This document shows, in pieces, positions 6,442 through 14,019 of a stretch of DNA of 14,824 bases. Below the pieces are notes generated by a model. The model was not told the origin of the DNA, made no database searches, and saw only the letters and a program-made list of their open reading frames with translations. The position numbers and the translations under genes are program-made. Origin of the DNA: CAZCVI01 sp964502145 (lineage in GTDB: Bacteria; Acidobacteriota; Aminicenantia; UBA2199); NCBI GenBank assembly GCA_964502145.1, contig CAZCVI010000128.1:1-14824 (forward strand), in the 5' to 3' direction. Within the stretch, counting starts at the first letter, position 1. The number at the start of each line of letters is the position of its first letter.

Positions 6442-7197
6442 TTAATTCCTAACCTCAATACTCCCAAAGGAAGCTGAACCTTTAATAATCAATTTTTTGG
6501 TTGTTTCCTGGGGAGCAGTTGTTTTGTTGTCCATGTTTCCCAGCGACGGAACGCCTTCCAGCACCACCTGCCAGTGAGAGGGAATGCGTATCTCCACGCT
6601 GCCGAAAGTGGCGGAGACATTCAAAACCACACTGTCGCCTGCCATTTCAGCTTCCCGCAAATCCAGTTCAATAGCGCCGAAAACAGCATCGACATTCCCA
6701 CCCTTGAATTGTTTGCTGGTCACTTTATATTCACCACCACCAAACGTGGTGGAGACTTCCACGGTGTCAGTACTTATTTTTCCCTCGCTACCACTGAACA
6801 AGCCATGTATTGCGCCGTTATTTGCAGTTCCACCCAGTTTATAAAACCCACAGTGAGAACGGGGTGCCCAGAAACTTTTGCGAATGATTGCAAAACCCAC
6901 CAGAATAATAACCAGCGGCCAAAGGTCTTTAAAATGGAAATAAAAAACCCCCAGGTTTCTCAATTGAAACAACGTGCCCACGATGACCATCACCAGACCA
7001 GAAAAAATACGCCTGGAATGTCCGGGCGACGCAACATTACCAATTCCCAAGATAATCAGCAACATGGGCCAGTAGGTGCGAAAGGAGATATCCAGCCCCA
7101 AGTCCATTCTTTCCAACAACATCAGTACTCCGGCAACCACAATCAACAATCCCACTAACAGCCGCAAGTCAAAACGATTTCTTTTTTTTTCATTCAT
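6442..7197 (-). CDS. LiaF-like membrane protein (copy 1), four membrane segments plus C-terminal LiaF/toast-rack domain
   Basis: The protein has 251 residues from the ATG at 7197, which has GGAGG at a normal distance; a TTG four codons upstream merely overlaps that site. Four membrane segments fall at about residues 13-31, 41-56, 64-82 and 91-108, with the repeated motif YWPMLLIILG / LWPLVIILVG. A soluble beta-rich C-terminal domain repeats FGGGEY, VFGAIELDLREA, TFGSVEIRIP and SFGSIEV, as in the LiaF C-terminal family. LiaF proteins repress LiaRS-type envelope-stress systems in Firmicutes; here the partner kinase is LytS-type, so the role is inferred. The gene lies downstream of the response regulator but has its own promoter. 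It is a close paralogue of the gene at 9208-9963. A hairpin terminator follows. Confidence 0.88.
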   Translation of the reverse strand: MNEKKRNRFDLRLLVGLLIVVAGVLMLLERMDLGLDISFRTYWPMLLIILGIGNVASPGHSRRIFSGLVMVIVGTLFQLRNLGVFYFHFKDLWPLVIILVGFAIIRKSFWAPRSHCGFYKLGGTANNGAIHGLFSGSEGKISTDTVEVSTTFGGGEYKVTSKQFKGGNVDAVFGAIELDLREAEMAGDSVVLNVSATFGSVEIRIPSHWQVVLEGVPSLGNMDNKTTAPQETTKKLIIKGSASFGSIEVRN

Positions 7198-7280
7198 AAT
7201 ATCCTCCAATACATTCTCAGTTTAGTGTGTTTAATTTTTTATTTAATACTTAAATGCAAGGTCAATTTCCTTACTCCCCT

Positions 7281-7345
7281 ATTATAATGTAATCAAAGAG
7301 AATATTCTTACAGTTTTCGGCAAACAGCGTCCTTCTATCGGTAAA
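7281..7345 (-). promoter_or_regulatory. Promoter of LiaF-like copy 1 with LytTR-type direct repeats
   Basis: On the minus strand the -10 box TATAAT is at 7286-7281. Upstream lie direct repeats TTTACCGA (7345-7338) and TTTGCCGA (7324-7317), 21 bp apart, two helical turns, the spacing typical of LytTR-family sites. The proximal repeat begins 31 bp upstream of the -10 box and there is no good -35 box, as expected for an activator-dependent promoter. The same layout precedes the second LiaF-like gene. Confidence 0.65.
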
Positions 7346-7379
7346 TAGCGAAAGAGAGTCCCAGTCACAGCCGTGAGTA

Positions 7380-8129
7380 TTAAAGCAATTCCAACAGACG
7401 GGTGTAACCGACACGGCTGATTGCCAGACGTTGGCCATTTTCCAATATAGCCAAACGATTATCCTTGCTGTAGGGTTCTATTTTTTTCAAGCTATCAATA
7501 TTAATAATATACGAGCGGTGGATACGGCAGAAATATCTCGGGTCCAGCATCTCTTCCAACCGGTTCATCCGTTCTGTCTTAAGAAACGCTTTGCCCTCCT
7601 TCGTATAAATCTTCACATAATCATCCTGTGCTTCAATATAAATAATCTCTGCCATGGGAATAATCACCACATCCAAACCATTCCGTACCAGGAGTCGATG
7701 TAATGGGGCCATTGTATCCCGGTGTTTTTCGAGCAAACGTTCCATTCCTTGCCCGCCCTTCATGTGCAACTGTTCCCGTGCCCGCAGAATTGCTTTTTGC
7801 AATCGTTCTGGTTTTGCCGGTTTTAGCAGGTAATCCAGAGCTTCTGCCTCAAAAGCTCGCAATGCATACTCATCATAAGAGGTCACAAAAATAATAAACG
7901 GGGCATCTTTCCCCAACAATTCCACCACATCAAAACCATCCAGTTTAGGCATCTGAATGTCCAGAAACAACAGGTGCGGTTTGATTTGTTGCACGGCTTG
8001 CACGGCTTCAAAACCATTGCCACACTCCCCGACAATCTCTACGCCCGTGATGCCTTCCAACGCAACTTTGAGCGATTCCCGCGCCAGGACTTCGTCATCC
8101 ACGATAAGCGCTTTTAATGTCTCCTCCAT
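7380..8129 (-). CDS. LytTR-family response regulator
   Basis: The product is 249 residues. The receiver domain (about 5-120) has the acidic pocket D11/D12, phosphoacceptor D57 in LLFLDIQMP, T83 and K103. A LytTR DNA-binding domain fills about 145-249 (conserved FLKTERMNRLEEML and RIHRSYIINIDSLKKIEP). It is thus a complete DNA-binding response regulator of the AlgR/AgrA/LytR type. The ATG at 8129 has GAGGA five bases upstream and follows the kinase stop by 9 bp, so the two are co-translated. Candidate target sites, TTTACCGA-like repeats 21 bp apart, lie before both LiaF-like genes, including the one that heads this operon, which suggests autoregulation. Target and signal are inferred. Confidence 0.94.
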   Translation of the reverse strand: MEETLKALIVDDEVLARESLKVALEGITGVEIVGECGNGFEAVQAVQQIKPHLLFLDIQMPKLDGFDVVELLGKDAPFIIFVTSYDEYALRAFEAEALDYLLKPAKPERLQKAILRAREQLHMKGGQGMERLLEKHRDTMAPLHRLLVRNGLDVVIIPMAEIIYIEAQDDYVKIYTKEGKAFLKTERMNRLEEMLDPRYFCRIHRSYIINIDSLKKIEPYSKDNRLAILENGQRLAISRVGYTRLLELL

Positions 8130-8138
8130 TTTTATCCT

Positions 8139-9206
8139 CTATTCCAATCCTTTTCTTGTTTGGGGGAACCGCAGTTCCACCCTGAATATTTTTTCATCTT
8201 TCCACGTATTTAATTGGCCTTCATCATTATAAAATGCAGTCAACCTTTGTTTTACCGTTTCCAAGCCTAGACCTTCCCCCTGTACAACGCGGGCTGGTTC
8301 ATCGTGCGGATTGGTAATCGCCACAAAAATGTGGGAGCCCTCGTGCTTTATTATCAGAGACAAAGTCCCCCCTTCCAGGCAGTGGTTAATTCCATGTTTA
8401 ATGGCATTCTCCACCAGCGGTAGAAGCACCAACGGCAGCATTGGCAGATCCAAAACATCCCCATCAATATCCCATTCCACTCTTAAGCGTTCCCCCAGCC
8501 GGATACTTTCAATACCCAGGTAATTCTTCACATGTTCGACCTCATCTCGCACCCTCACCCACTCCTGTTTTCCATACCGTAAACTGTACAATAAAAAATC
8601 CGCTAATTGCACTACTACCTCTTGTGCCTTGCTCGGTGATGAGCGCATAAGTGGGGATAATAGGTTCAGGCAATTAAAAAGAAAATGCGGGTGTATAGTT
8701 GCTTTTAAGGCTTTCAGTTCAGCTTGTCCGGCCAGTATTTTTTGGTTCAGTACTTCCTCTTCTACCTGTTTGGTTTTCTCAATGGTCAGCACCAGATAAT
8801 GACTCAATATAGCAATAAAATAAAGGGACATGCCTACTGCAATAAAAACAGGCAATGCATTCACGAAATGGATTTGCCAAGTATCCGTTTTAAACATCAT
8901 TACCATCGCTTCAGAATAAAGCCACACCAAGAAAAGCCAGACGCCATTTAATAAAAGAGCTGCTACCACGTGAGTCCAGATCGTTCTGCCTAGATACCAC
9001 CGATGAATCACGGTCATCCGACAGAGATACCAACCAGACAAACAGATAAATAGTTCTACCAGCATGGGTGGAACCGCCCAAATAGAAGCCTCCCACCAGG
9101 AGACATCCAATAGACTCACCAAAAGAGAAATGACCCAAAAACAAATGGGACTCCACAGGAGTCCCACCATCAAGAATTGTTTTGGGGTTCGTAAAAATGG
9201 ATGCAT
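8139..9206 (-). CDS. LytS-type sensor histidine kinase
   Basis: The product is 355 residues from the ATG at 9206, one base away from the stop of the upstream LiaF-like gene. A TTG nine codons earlier would lie inside that gene. Four membrane segments are seen at about 11-32, 43-62, 79-97 and 117-139, then a short coiled linker. The phosphoacceptor box HPHFLFN is at about 172-178, the N box LVENAIKHG at about 264-272 and the G box GEGLGLETVKQRL at about 310-322. This is the His_kinase (PF06580) plus HATPase arrangement that pairs with LytTR regulators, here the next gene. There is no extracellular sensor domain, so signals probably come through the membrane region or from the LiaF-like neighbours. 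Confidence 0.94.
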   Translation of the reverse strand: MHPFLRTPKQFLMVGLLWSPICFWVISLLVSLLDVSWWEASIWAVPPMLVELFICLSGWYLCRMTVIHRWYLGRTIWTHVVAALLLNGVWLFLVWLYSEAMVMMFKTDTWQIHFVNALPVFIAVGMSLYFIAILSHYLVLTIEKTKQVEEEVLNQKILAGQAELKALKATIHPHFLFNCLNLLSPLMRSSPSKAQEVVVQLADFLLYSLRYGKQEWVRVRDEVEHVKNYLGIESIRLGERLRVEWDIDGDVLDLPMLPLVLLPLVENAIKHGINHCLEGGTLSLIIKHEGSHIFVAITNPHDEPARVVQGEGLGLETVKQRLTAFYNDEGQLNTWKDEKIFRVELRFPQTRKGLE

Positions 9207-9207
9207 G

Positions 9208-9963
9208 TTAGTTCTTAACCTCGAGCCCCCCAAACATAGCCGAACCTTTAATAATCAATTTCTTGGTCGCATCTTTGGGTGAAACCGTTTTATTTTCCAT
9301 GCCACCCAGTACCGGGAACCCTTCCAGAACTACCTGCCAGTGAGCGGGAGTACGAATCTCAACACCACCGAACAAGGCAGATGCGCTCAAAACAATTGAG
9401 TCTCCTTCCATTTCAGCATCCCGCATATCCAGCTCTATACCACCAAATACCGCATTAACATTACCGCCTTTAAACTGTTTGCTGGAAACTCTATATTCAC
9501 CACCTCCAAATAAGACTGAAGCATCCACATAGTCGGTATTTATTTCCGTCTTGCTGTCATCAAAAACTTCATGTATTGTCCCATCATGTGCGGTACGACT
9601 TGCCCGATTATTTCGACAACAGGGTCGATGTCCCCAAAAGCTGTTCCGCATAATGGAAAACCCTACCAGAATAATAACCAGTGGCCAAAGGTCTCTTAAA
9701 TGGAAGGAGATGATCCCTAAATTACTCAATTGAAACAACGTGCCTACCATGACCAATACCAAACCGGTAAAAATCTGCCGGCGATAACCTGGCAAAGCGA
9801 CCTTACCCATTCCCAGAATTATAAGTAGCATTGGCCAATATGTACGAAATGTAATATTTACCCCGATATCCATCCGTTCCAACAGCAACAGAACACCAGC
9901 AACCACAATCAGCAGTCCCACTAAAAGCCGCGAATCGAACCGAATTCCTCTTTTTTCATTCAT
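9208..9963 (-). CDS. LiaF-like membrane protein (copy 2), first gene of the kinase-regulator operon
   Basis: The product is 251 residues from the ATG at 9963, with an AAGGAGG site just upstream; the in-frame TTG at 9978 overlaps that site. It is the same length as copy 1 and closely similar throughout: same N-terminal RLLVGLLIVVAGVL, four membrane segments and C-terminal repeats FGGGEY, VFGGIELDMRDA, LFGGVEIRTP, MFGGLEV. The central linker differs most and holds two adjacent cysteines (about residues 120-121 in HRPCCRNN). The stop codon lies one base from the kinase ATG, so it is cotranslated with the kinase and regulator. It probably modulates the kinase, as LiaF does for LiaS, but this is inference. 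Confidence 0.9.
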   Translation of the reverse strand: MNEKRGIRFDSRLLVGLLIVVAGVLLLLERMDIGVNITFRTYWPMLLIILGMGKVALPGYRRQIFTGLVLVMVGTLFQLSNLGIISFHLRDLWPLVIILVGFSIMRNSFWGHRPCCRNNRASRTAHDGTIHEVFDDSKTEINTDYVDASVLFGGGEYRVSSKQFKGGNVNAVFGGIELDMRDAEMEGDSIVLSASALFGGVEIRTPAHWQVVLEGFPVLGGMENKTVSPKDATKKLIIKGSAMFGGLEVKN

Positions 9964-10020
9964 AATGTCCTCCTTCAAGTTCTCAGTTTTTTTCTGTAAG
10001 TAGAAAACCCTTACACCTCT

Positions 10021-10085
10021 ATTATACTATACTGCAGGAGAATATGCTTAAGATTTTCGGTAAACGGTATCCTTCAATCGGTAAA
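10021..10085 (-). promoter_or_regulatory. Promoter of the LiaF-LytS-LytTR operon with direct repeats
   Basis: On the minus strand, TATAAT is at 10026-10021. Exact direct repeats TTTACCGA are at 10085-10078 and 10064-10057, 21 bp apart. The proximal repeat begins 31 bp upstream of the -10 box, exactly as before copy 1. Sequence between and around the repeats is also conserved between the two promoters (CTTTCGCTATTTACCGAT, then GAAGGA). Confidence 0.68.
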
Positions 10086-10142
10086 TAGCGAAAGCCCCCC
10101 CATTGTATCAAAAAACAGAAGCAGAAAAATACAAGGTTTTTT

Positions 10143-10182
10143 AAAAATAAAAACACCCCGTGCGAATAAACCTATTCACACG
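10143..10182 (-). terminator. Rho-independent terminator after tolB
   Basis: On the minus strand a 10-bp stem (10182-10173 with 10168-10159, one G-T wobble) with a 4-base loop is followed by GGGTGTTTTTATTTTT. It lies about 20 bp after the tolB stop and closes the tol operon. Confidence 0.8.
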
Positions 10183-10203
10183 CCCGGTTCTGGAAAATAG
10201 TTT

Positions 10204-11532
10204 TTATCTTTTCTGCCATTTTGGCATCTTATTTTCACCCGTGGAGGTCAATTGTTTGAGATTCGCGCCATCGTAATCAACGCTATACAATTGCGCGGAG
10301 CCGCTCCGATTGGAAGAAAAAATGACATGCCTGCCATCCGGTGACCACGTGGGATTTTCATTCCTGCCCTGTGCCTCCGTGAGTTTCGTCATGGTATTGT
10401 CCTTTAAGTTGTAAACAAAAAGATCAAAATTACCTTCAATACGTGAAACGTAAATAATCCGGGTGCCATCGGGAGACCAAGCAGGAGAATCATGATAATT
10501 GCCGTCATGGGTGATGCGCCGCACATTCGTGCCTTCTTTATCCATGATATATATCTGGGGCGTTCCGCTTCGTTGCGAAGTAAATACAATCTCCTGGCCA
10601 TTCGGGCTCCAACTGGCAGTGGTATCAATGGCCGGATTAAAAGTCAAGCGTTTCTCTTTGCCCGTTTTCAAGTCTTTGACATAAATTTCCGCGTTTCCCG
10701 ATTTGGTGGAAGTATAAACCAGAGTATCGTTCTCTAAAGACCAATCCGCCGAATAATTGGCCCCGCCATTGGAAATCATCTCGGTTTTCCCGGTATAAAG
10801 ATAAAACATAAAAAGGTCTGGGTTGTTGTGTCTGTAGGTGGTGTAAAGAACCTTTTCATTATCTGCGCTCCATGAAGGAAGCACATCGATATCCGTATTA
10901 AAAGTAATCCGGCGGGTTCGTTGTCCATCATAATCCATCATGTATATTTCATTGTTCTTATCCCGGGTGGAAACAAAGGCAACCTTGGTATTAAAAAAAG
11001 GTTTTTCACCGAAATACTTCATCATTTCATCCGCCGCACGATGCGCGATCATCCGGGTAAACTCTTTTTTCCCGCCAAAATTCCTGCCAAACATGAACTT
11101 CTCACTCTTCACATCATAAACCCGGATGGAAAACACAATCCGGTCACCAACAGACACTTCCACTTGCCCTGAAATTAAAATATCCGCCTGGATGGAAGCC
11201 CAATCCTTGAACCGGATATTATTCTGGTTAAACGACTGGATATAGGAGTAGTGTTCTTTGGGCACCACTTTAAAAACGCGGGTGTATTCCAGGTCATTCC
11301 AAAGGACCTCGTAGATTTCTTTTTTAATATCAGTGGCTCCGACAATACTACTATCCATCTTAAAATCCGGTAAAGCCACCGGGATCATTGGCATTCCACT
11401 GGTAATCTGGACCCGGATATCTTGTTGAGCCAACAAGGGCATATTCAAAAAAACTGCGACCAATAGCAAAAGGAATGCAGCACCACAACAAATCGAATGA
11501 ACAGAGGTGAACCATTTATTTTTTAATTTCAT
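10204..11532 (-). CDS. tolB: TolB, periplasmic beta-propeller protein of the Tol system
   Basis: The product is 442 residues, the usual TolB length. An N-terminal signal peptide (about 1-36, hydrophobic core CGAAFLLLLVAVFL, ending MPLLA) is followed by the TolB N-terminal domain (about 40-165, ADILISGQVEV) and a beta-propeller. The propeller shows repeats such as PSWSADNEKVLYTTYR, ASWSPNGQEIVFTSQRSG, PAWSPDGTRIIYVSR and PTWSPDGRHVIFSSNRSG. The ATG at 11532 overlaps the TGA of the upstream gene (ATGA) and has GGGAG six bases upstream; an ATG four codons earlier is less likely. TolB binds Pal and TolA in envelope constriction and stability. No pal gene follows: a terminator does. Confidence 0.95.
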   Translation of the reverse strand: MKLKNKWFTSVHSICCGAAFLLLLVAVFLNMPLLAQQDIRVQITSGMPMIPVALPDFKMDSSIVGATDIKKEIYEVLWNDLEYTRVFKVVPKEHYSYIQSFNQNNIRFKDWASIQADILISGQVEVSVGDRIVFSIRVYDVKSEKFMFGRNFGGKKEFTRMIAHRAADEMMKYFGEKPFFNTKVAFVSTRDKNNEIYMMDYDGQRTRRITFNTDIDVLPSWSADNEKVLYTTYRHNNPDLFMFYLYTGKTEMISNGGANYSADWSLENDTLVYTSTKSGNAEIYVKDLKTGKEKRLTFNPAIDTTASWSPNGQEIVFTSQRSGTPQIYIMDKEGTNVRRITHDGNYHDSPAWSPDGTRIIYVSRIEGNFDLFVYNLKDNTMTKLTEAQGRNENPTWSPDGRHVIFSSNRSGSAQLYSVDYDGANLKQLTSTGENKMPKWQKR

Positions 11533-12347
11533 TTTTTCTCCCATATAAACTCAAAATAGACCCCAAGATAGCGGTCGGTATATTCGTTGGGCAGAGGAGG
11601 AAATGGCGCGGCATTTTCTATCGCCCTAAGAGCTGACATGTCCATAGTTTGGACATTACTTTTTTGTTTTATTTCCAGATCTATCAGTTGTCCGGTGCGA
11701 AGAATCTTAAAATAAACCACGGTCATAAGGAGTCCCTTCGAACCGGGGGCAACCAATGCACTGGACCATGAAGCAGAGATTTTATTTTTTAATGCTTCAA
11801 TATAATAAGCGTAAGGAAAAGAACCAATACCAATTCCCGAACCAAAGCCGCTACCGATTCCACCACCGGAACCACCACCCGAACCCCCACCGGAACCACC
11901 ACCATTACCGGTTCCACCACCACGGCCCGAGGATATCCCGGTCGTTAAAACATTGGGACCCAAGTCCTTGTTACCGGTTACACTTCCAACATTGGCAGGC
12001 GTTTTGGTTTCAGGTTTTTTTTTCTCTAACGTGATTAAACTGTGTTTGTCCGGTTTTTCCTGCTCTTTTTTCTTGAGATTTTTTTCATCCTTGTAGCGTA
12101 GTTTCGTTTCAGGTTCTTCCACTTTCTCTTTTTTAACAGTCAGGTCCTTCATGCGGCGCGGTGCTTCCACTAACTGTCCCTTCGCCCCCTGTCCTTGACC
12201 ACCACTCCCGCCACCACCGGGCAATGAGACTAAATCAACCCGATAAATTGTCTCATTATTGCCATTTTTTCCCGGCACATAGACGGCGATAGCAAAGAGT
12301 GACAGGTGAAAAATCACTGACAGGGTTATGGCGAAATTTAACTTCAT
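11529..12347 (-). CDS. tolA: TolA/TonB-like energy transducer
   Basis: The product is 272 residues: one N-terminal membrane segment (about 5-24) with the S-x3-H motif (S10, H14) that TonB and TolA use to contact their motor. A lysine/glutamate-rich periplasmic stretch (about 66-115) and an extreme glycine/serine-rich linker (about 141-176) follow. The C-terminal TonB/TolA-type domain (about 180-272) contains YIEALKNKISASW, VVYFKILRTGQL and ALRAIENAAPFPPLP. By domain alone it could be called TonB. Its place between tolR and tolB favours TolA. It overlaps tolR by ATGA and tolB by ATGA, so translation is coupled. The glycine linker resembles that of other TonB-like proteins rather than the long helical domain of enterobacterial TolA. 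Confidence 0.86.
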   Translation of the reverse strand: MKLNFAITLSVIFHLSLFAIAVYVPGKNGNNETIYRVDLVSLPGGGGSGGQGQGAKGQLVEAPRRMKDLTVKKEKVEEPETKLRYKDEKNLKKKEQEKPDKHSLITLEKKKPETKTPANVGSVTGNKDLGPNVLTTGISSGRGGGTGNGGGSGGGSGGGSGGGIGSGFGSGIGIGSFPYAYYIEALKNKISASWSSALVAPGSKGLLMTVVYFKILRTGQLIDLEIKQKSNVQTMDMSALRAIENAAPFPPLPNEYTDRYLGVYFEFIWEKK

Positions 12348-12778
12348 TTTTTCTCTTTTCGTTCTACGATGATACCTACAGTCTCGATTCCCGCGCCTTT
12401 TAGCACATCCATCACTTCAATCACTACCCCATAAGAGACATCCTTGTCCGCCTTTATAAAAACAATTTTTTTCTCTTTTCCCAGAAAATAATTCTTAACA
12501 CTGGATTCCAGCAGATTCAGGGCGATGACTTTGTCTTGGATATAAATATAGCGGTCTTTGGATATTGTGAGGACCAAACCACCAGAACTTGGATTTGAAC
12601 GGGTTTCAGCCGAAGGTAAGTTTACTTCAATTCCCGATTGCATCATTGGAGCCGTGACCATAAAAATAATCAATAGCACCAGCATCACATCTACCAGAGG
12701 GGTGACATTGATATCCGATAAATTAGAAGAGAGCCTTCTGCCCCCGGCACCATTGGATTTGGCTTGCATCATTGCCAT
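12344..12778 (-). CDS. tolR: TolR/ExbD proton-channel subunit
   Basis: The product is 144 residues. A short cytoplasmic N-terminus is followed by SDINVTPLVDVMLVLLIIFMV, in which D30 is the conserved proton-carrying aspartate of TolR/ExbD. A periplasmic domain of about 95 residues has the usual LPSAE start and the VSYGVVIEVMDVLKGAGIETVGI C-terminal fold. GAGGA seven bases before the ATG overlaps the tolQ stop region, linking the two genes. It works with TolQ to convert proton flow into movement of the TolA-like protein. Confidence 0.94.
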   Translation of the reverse strand: MAMMQAKSNGAGGRRLSSNLSDINVTPLVDVMLVLLIIFMVTAPMMQSGIEVNLPSAETRSNPSSGGLVLTISKDRYIYIQDKVIALNLLESSVKNYFLGKEKKIVFIKADKDVSYGVVIEVMDVLKGAGIETVGIIVERKEKK

Positions 12779-12788
12779 CGGGGGTTCC

Positions 12789-13511
12789 TCATTTTAATTT
12801 TTCGCTGACATTAAGGAATTCCATGACAAAATCATCCATGGCAGCGATCAAAATCTTCAATTTATTGAGCAGGAGGTTATAAAAAATGACCGCTGGAATG
12901 GCGGCGAACAGACCCAGTGCCGTTGCAATCAGAGCATCTGCAATACCGGGTGCAACCGTCGCCAGATTGGCATTCATCTGGATTCCAATTTGTTGGAATG
13001 CACTCATAATCCCCCATACCGTTCCGAATAATCCAATAAAAGGAGTCACCGAGGCAGTGGTGGCAAGGAATCCATTCAAACGTTCCAGTCGAGTAATTTC
13101 AGCATTGGAAGCCCGTAACAGAGAACGGTTCAAACTCTCTAAATTTAATGCCGCTTGATCCTGGGTTTGGATGCGCTGGTTTTCCACGCCCAATTGATGG
13201 GATAGCTCCTTGTACCCATTCTTAAATATCTCGCCCAAGGGATTGTTTTGAAATGATGCGACATACTTGTTAATGTCTGAAAAATTCTTGGTCTTCCTAA
13301 AAAAATTGATGAATTTTTGCGAATTGCTCTTGGCATTGGCGTACTCCACCAATTTAAAAATGATGATCGCCCAGGATACAATTGAAAATATCAGGAGCAT
13401 CATCAAGGTAATCTTCCCTACCAGTGTGGCCCCCGATATCAGCGATATGAGGTCTCCATTGTGAACTGCCGGGCCTGACGTTAGCATCATGAATAGTACT
13501 ATGTTTTTCAT
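12789..13511 (-). CDS. tolQ: TolQ/ExbB proton-channel subunit
   Basis: The product is 240 residues. Three membrane segments fit the TolQ/ExbB topology: about 31-52 (VGKITLMMLLIFSIVSWAIIIF), about 151-173 (TPFIGLFGTVWGIMSAF) and about 188-212 (PGIADALIATALGLFAAIPAVIFYN). The conserved core (TPFIGLFGTVWGI and GIADALIATALGL) is intact, including the polar residues lining the channel. It forms a pentamer-type motor with TolR in the inner membrane. The ATG at 13511 lacks an obvious Shine-Dalgarno sequence. A candidate promoter ends only six bases before it, so a leaderless message, or a start at the internal Met8/Met9, is possible. First gene of the tol operon. Confidence 0.94.
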   Translation of the reverse strand: MKNIVLFMMLTSGPAVHNGDLISLISGATLVGKITLMMLLIFSIVSWAIIIFKLVEYANAKSNSQKFINFFRKTKNFSDINKYVASFQNNPLGEIFKNGYKELSHQLGVENQRIQTQDQAALNLESLNRSLLRASNAEITRLERLNGFLATTASVTPFIGLFGTVWGIMSAFQQIGIQMNANLATVAPGIADALIATALGLFAAIPAVIFYNLLLNKLKILIAAMDDFVMEFLNVSEKLK

Positions 13512-13517
13512 ACCACA

Positions 13518-13546
13518 AATTTACCACAAAAACCGCAATAATGCAA
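13518..13546 (-). promoter_or_regulatory. Candidate promoter of the tol operon
   Basis: On the minus strand TTGCAT (13546-13541), 17 bp and TAAATT (13523-13518) precede the tolQ ATG by only six bases. If used, the mRNA would be nearly leaderless. A more distant promoter is also possible. Confidence 0.3.
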
Positions 13547-13623
13547 CACTTGTGACGTGCTATTTGCAGCTCTACCTGTCTTTTTCTTTTTTCCATCCTA
13601 CAGTCTCCATACCTCTTTGGCTT

Positions 13624-13653
13624 ATCCTGAAAAATTATTAAAACGTTCAGGAT
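13624..13653. repeat. Inverted repeat between the divergent tol and Cys-rich-protein transcripts
   Basis: ATCCTGAA (13624-13631) and TTCAGGAT (13646-13653) are perfectly complementary around a 14-base AT-rich loop. It lies just upstream of the predicted promoter at 13671 and more than 100 bp upstream of tolQ. It has no T-tract, so an operator seems likelier than a terminator. Confidence 0.4.
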
Positions 13654-13670
13654 GCTGCGGAAATCTGGGA

Positions 13671-13698
13671 TTGCTTTAAATTAAAAAATGGTTATAAT
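13671..13698 (+). promoter_or_regulatory. Promoter of the Cys-rich protein operon
   Basis: TTGCTT (13671-13676), a 16-bp spacer and a perfect TATAAT (13693-13698) lie about 52 bp before the ATG at 13751, which has GAGG just upstream. Confidence 0.6.
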
Positions 13699-13750
13699 AA
13701 TACTAGAATTCGTGTAACCCAGTAATGGAAATAATAATTTATGAGGTAGC

Positions 13751-13990
13751 ATGGCATCAGTAAACATAGGTACTCCCCGTTGTCCTGGCCAGGATCAACG
13801 GTATTGGAAACCCGAAGATATTTTCGATGAATCCTGTCCCTTTTGCAAGACCATGATCGAATTCTGGAAGGATGAACCCAAACGCCTGTGCCCCATTTGC
13901 CACAAAGAAGTCCGCAACCCCCGGATTGATTTAGGCTGTGCGGAATGGTGCAAAAACGGCGACAAATGCACCAGAAAACAAAATGGATGA
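13751..13990 (+). CDS. Small eight-cysteine protein, zinc-ribbon-like
   Basis: The product is 79 residues. Two CxxC pairs (C29/C32 and C47/C50), 14 residues apart, form a rubredoxin/zinc-ribbon-like pattern around EFWKDEPKR. A second motif, C63-x3-C67-x5-C73 in LGCAEWCKNGDKC, could bind another metal ion or an iron-sulfur cluster. I recall this CPxC...FWKDEP...CPxC...NPxxDLGCAxWC pattern from small proteins or domains of anaerobic bacteria, some near HD-type phosphohydrolases, but its function is unknown to me. GAGGTAGC precedes the ATG and the promoter is clear. The gene ends inside a 14-bp tandem repeat that also provides the start of the next gene, suggesting one transcript. Confidence 0.85.
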   Translation: MASVNIGTPRCPGQDQRYWKPEDIFDESCPFCKTMIEFWKDEPKRLCPICHKEVRNPRIDLGCAEWCKNGDKCTRKQNG

Positions 13991-14019
13991 AACAAAATGG
14001 TTGAAACAATATGGTTGAC
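13980..14019 (+). repeat. 14-bp tandem repeat (about three units) at a gene junction
   Basis: AAAATGGATGAAAC, AAAATGGTTGAAAC and AATATGGTTGAC follow one another at 13980-13993, 13994-14007 and 14008-14019. Each unit contains an ATG and a TGA in different frames. The first TGA ends the Cys-rich gene and the third ATG starts the next gene. Confidence 0.8.

Noticed and set aside
6574..7158. 194-codon plus-strand frame opposite the LiaF-like gene
   Set aside because: It is antisense to a clear membrane protein gene, has no promoter or ribosome site, and its composition is typical of a shadow frame.
13354..13596. 80-codon minus frame starting MEKRKRQVELQ upstream of tolQ
   Set aside because: It overlaps tolQ out of frame and its second half is a shadow of tolQ coding sequence.
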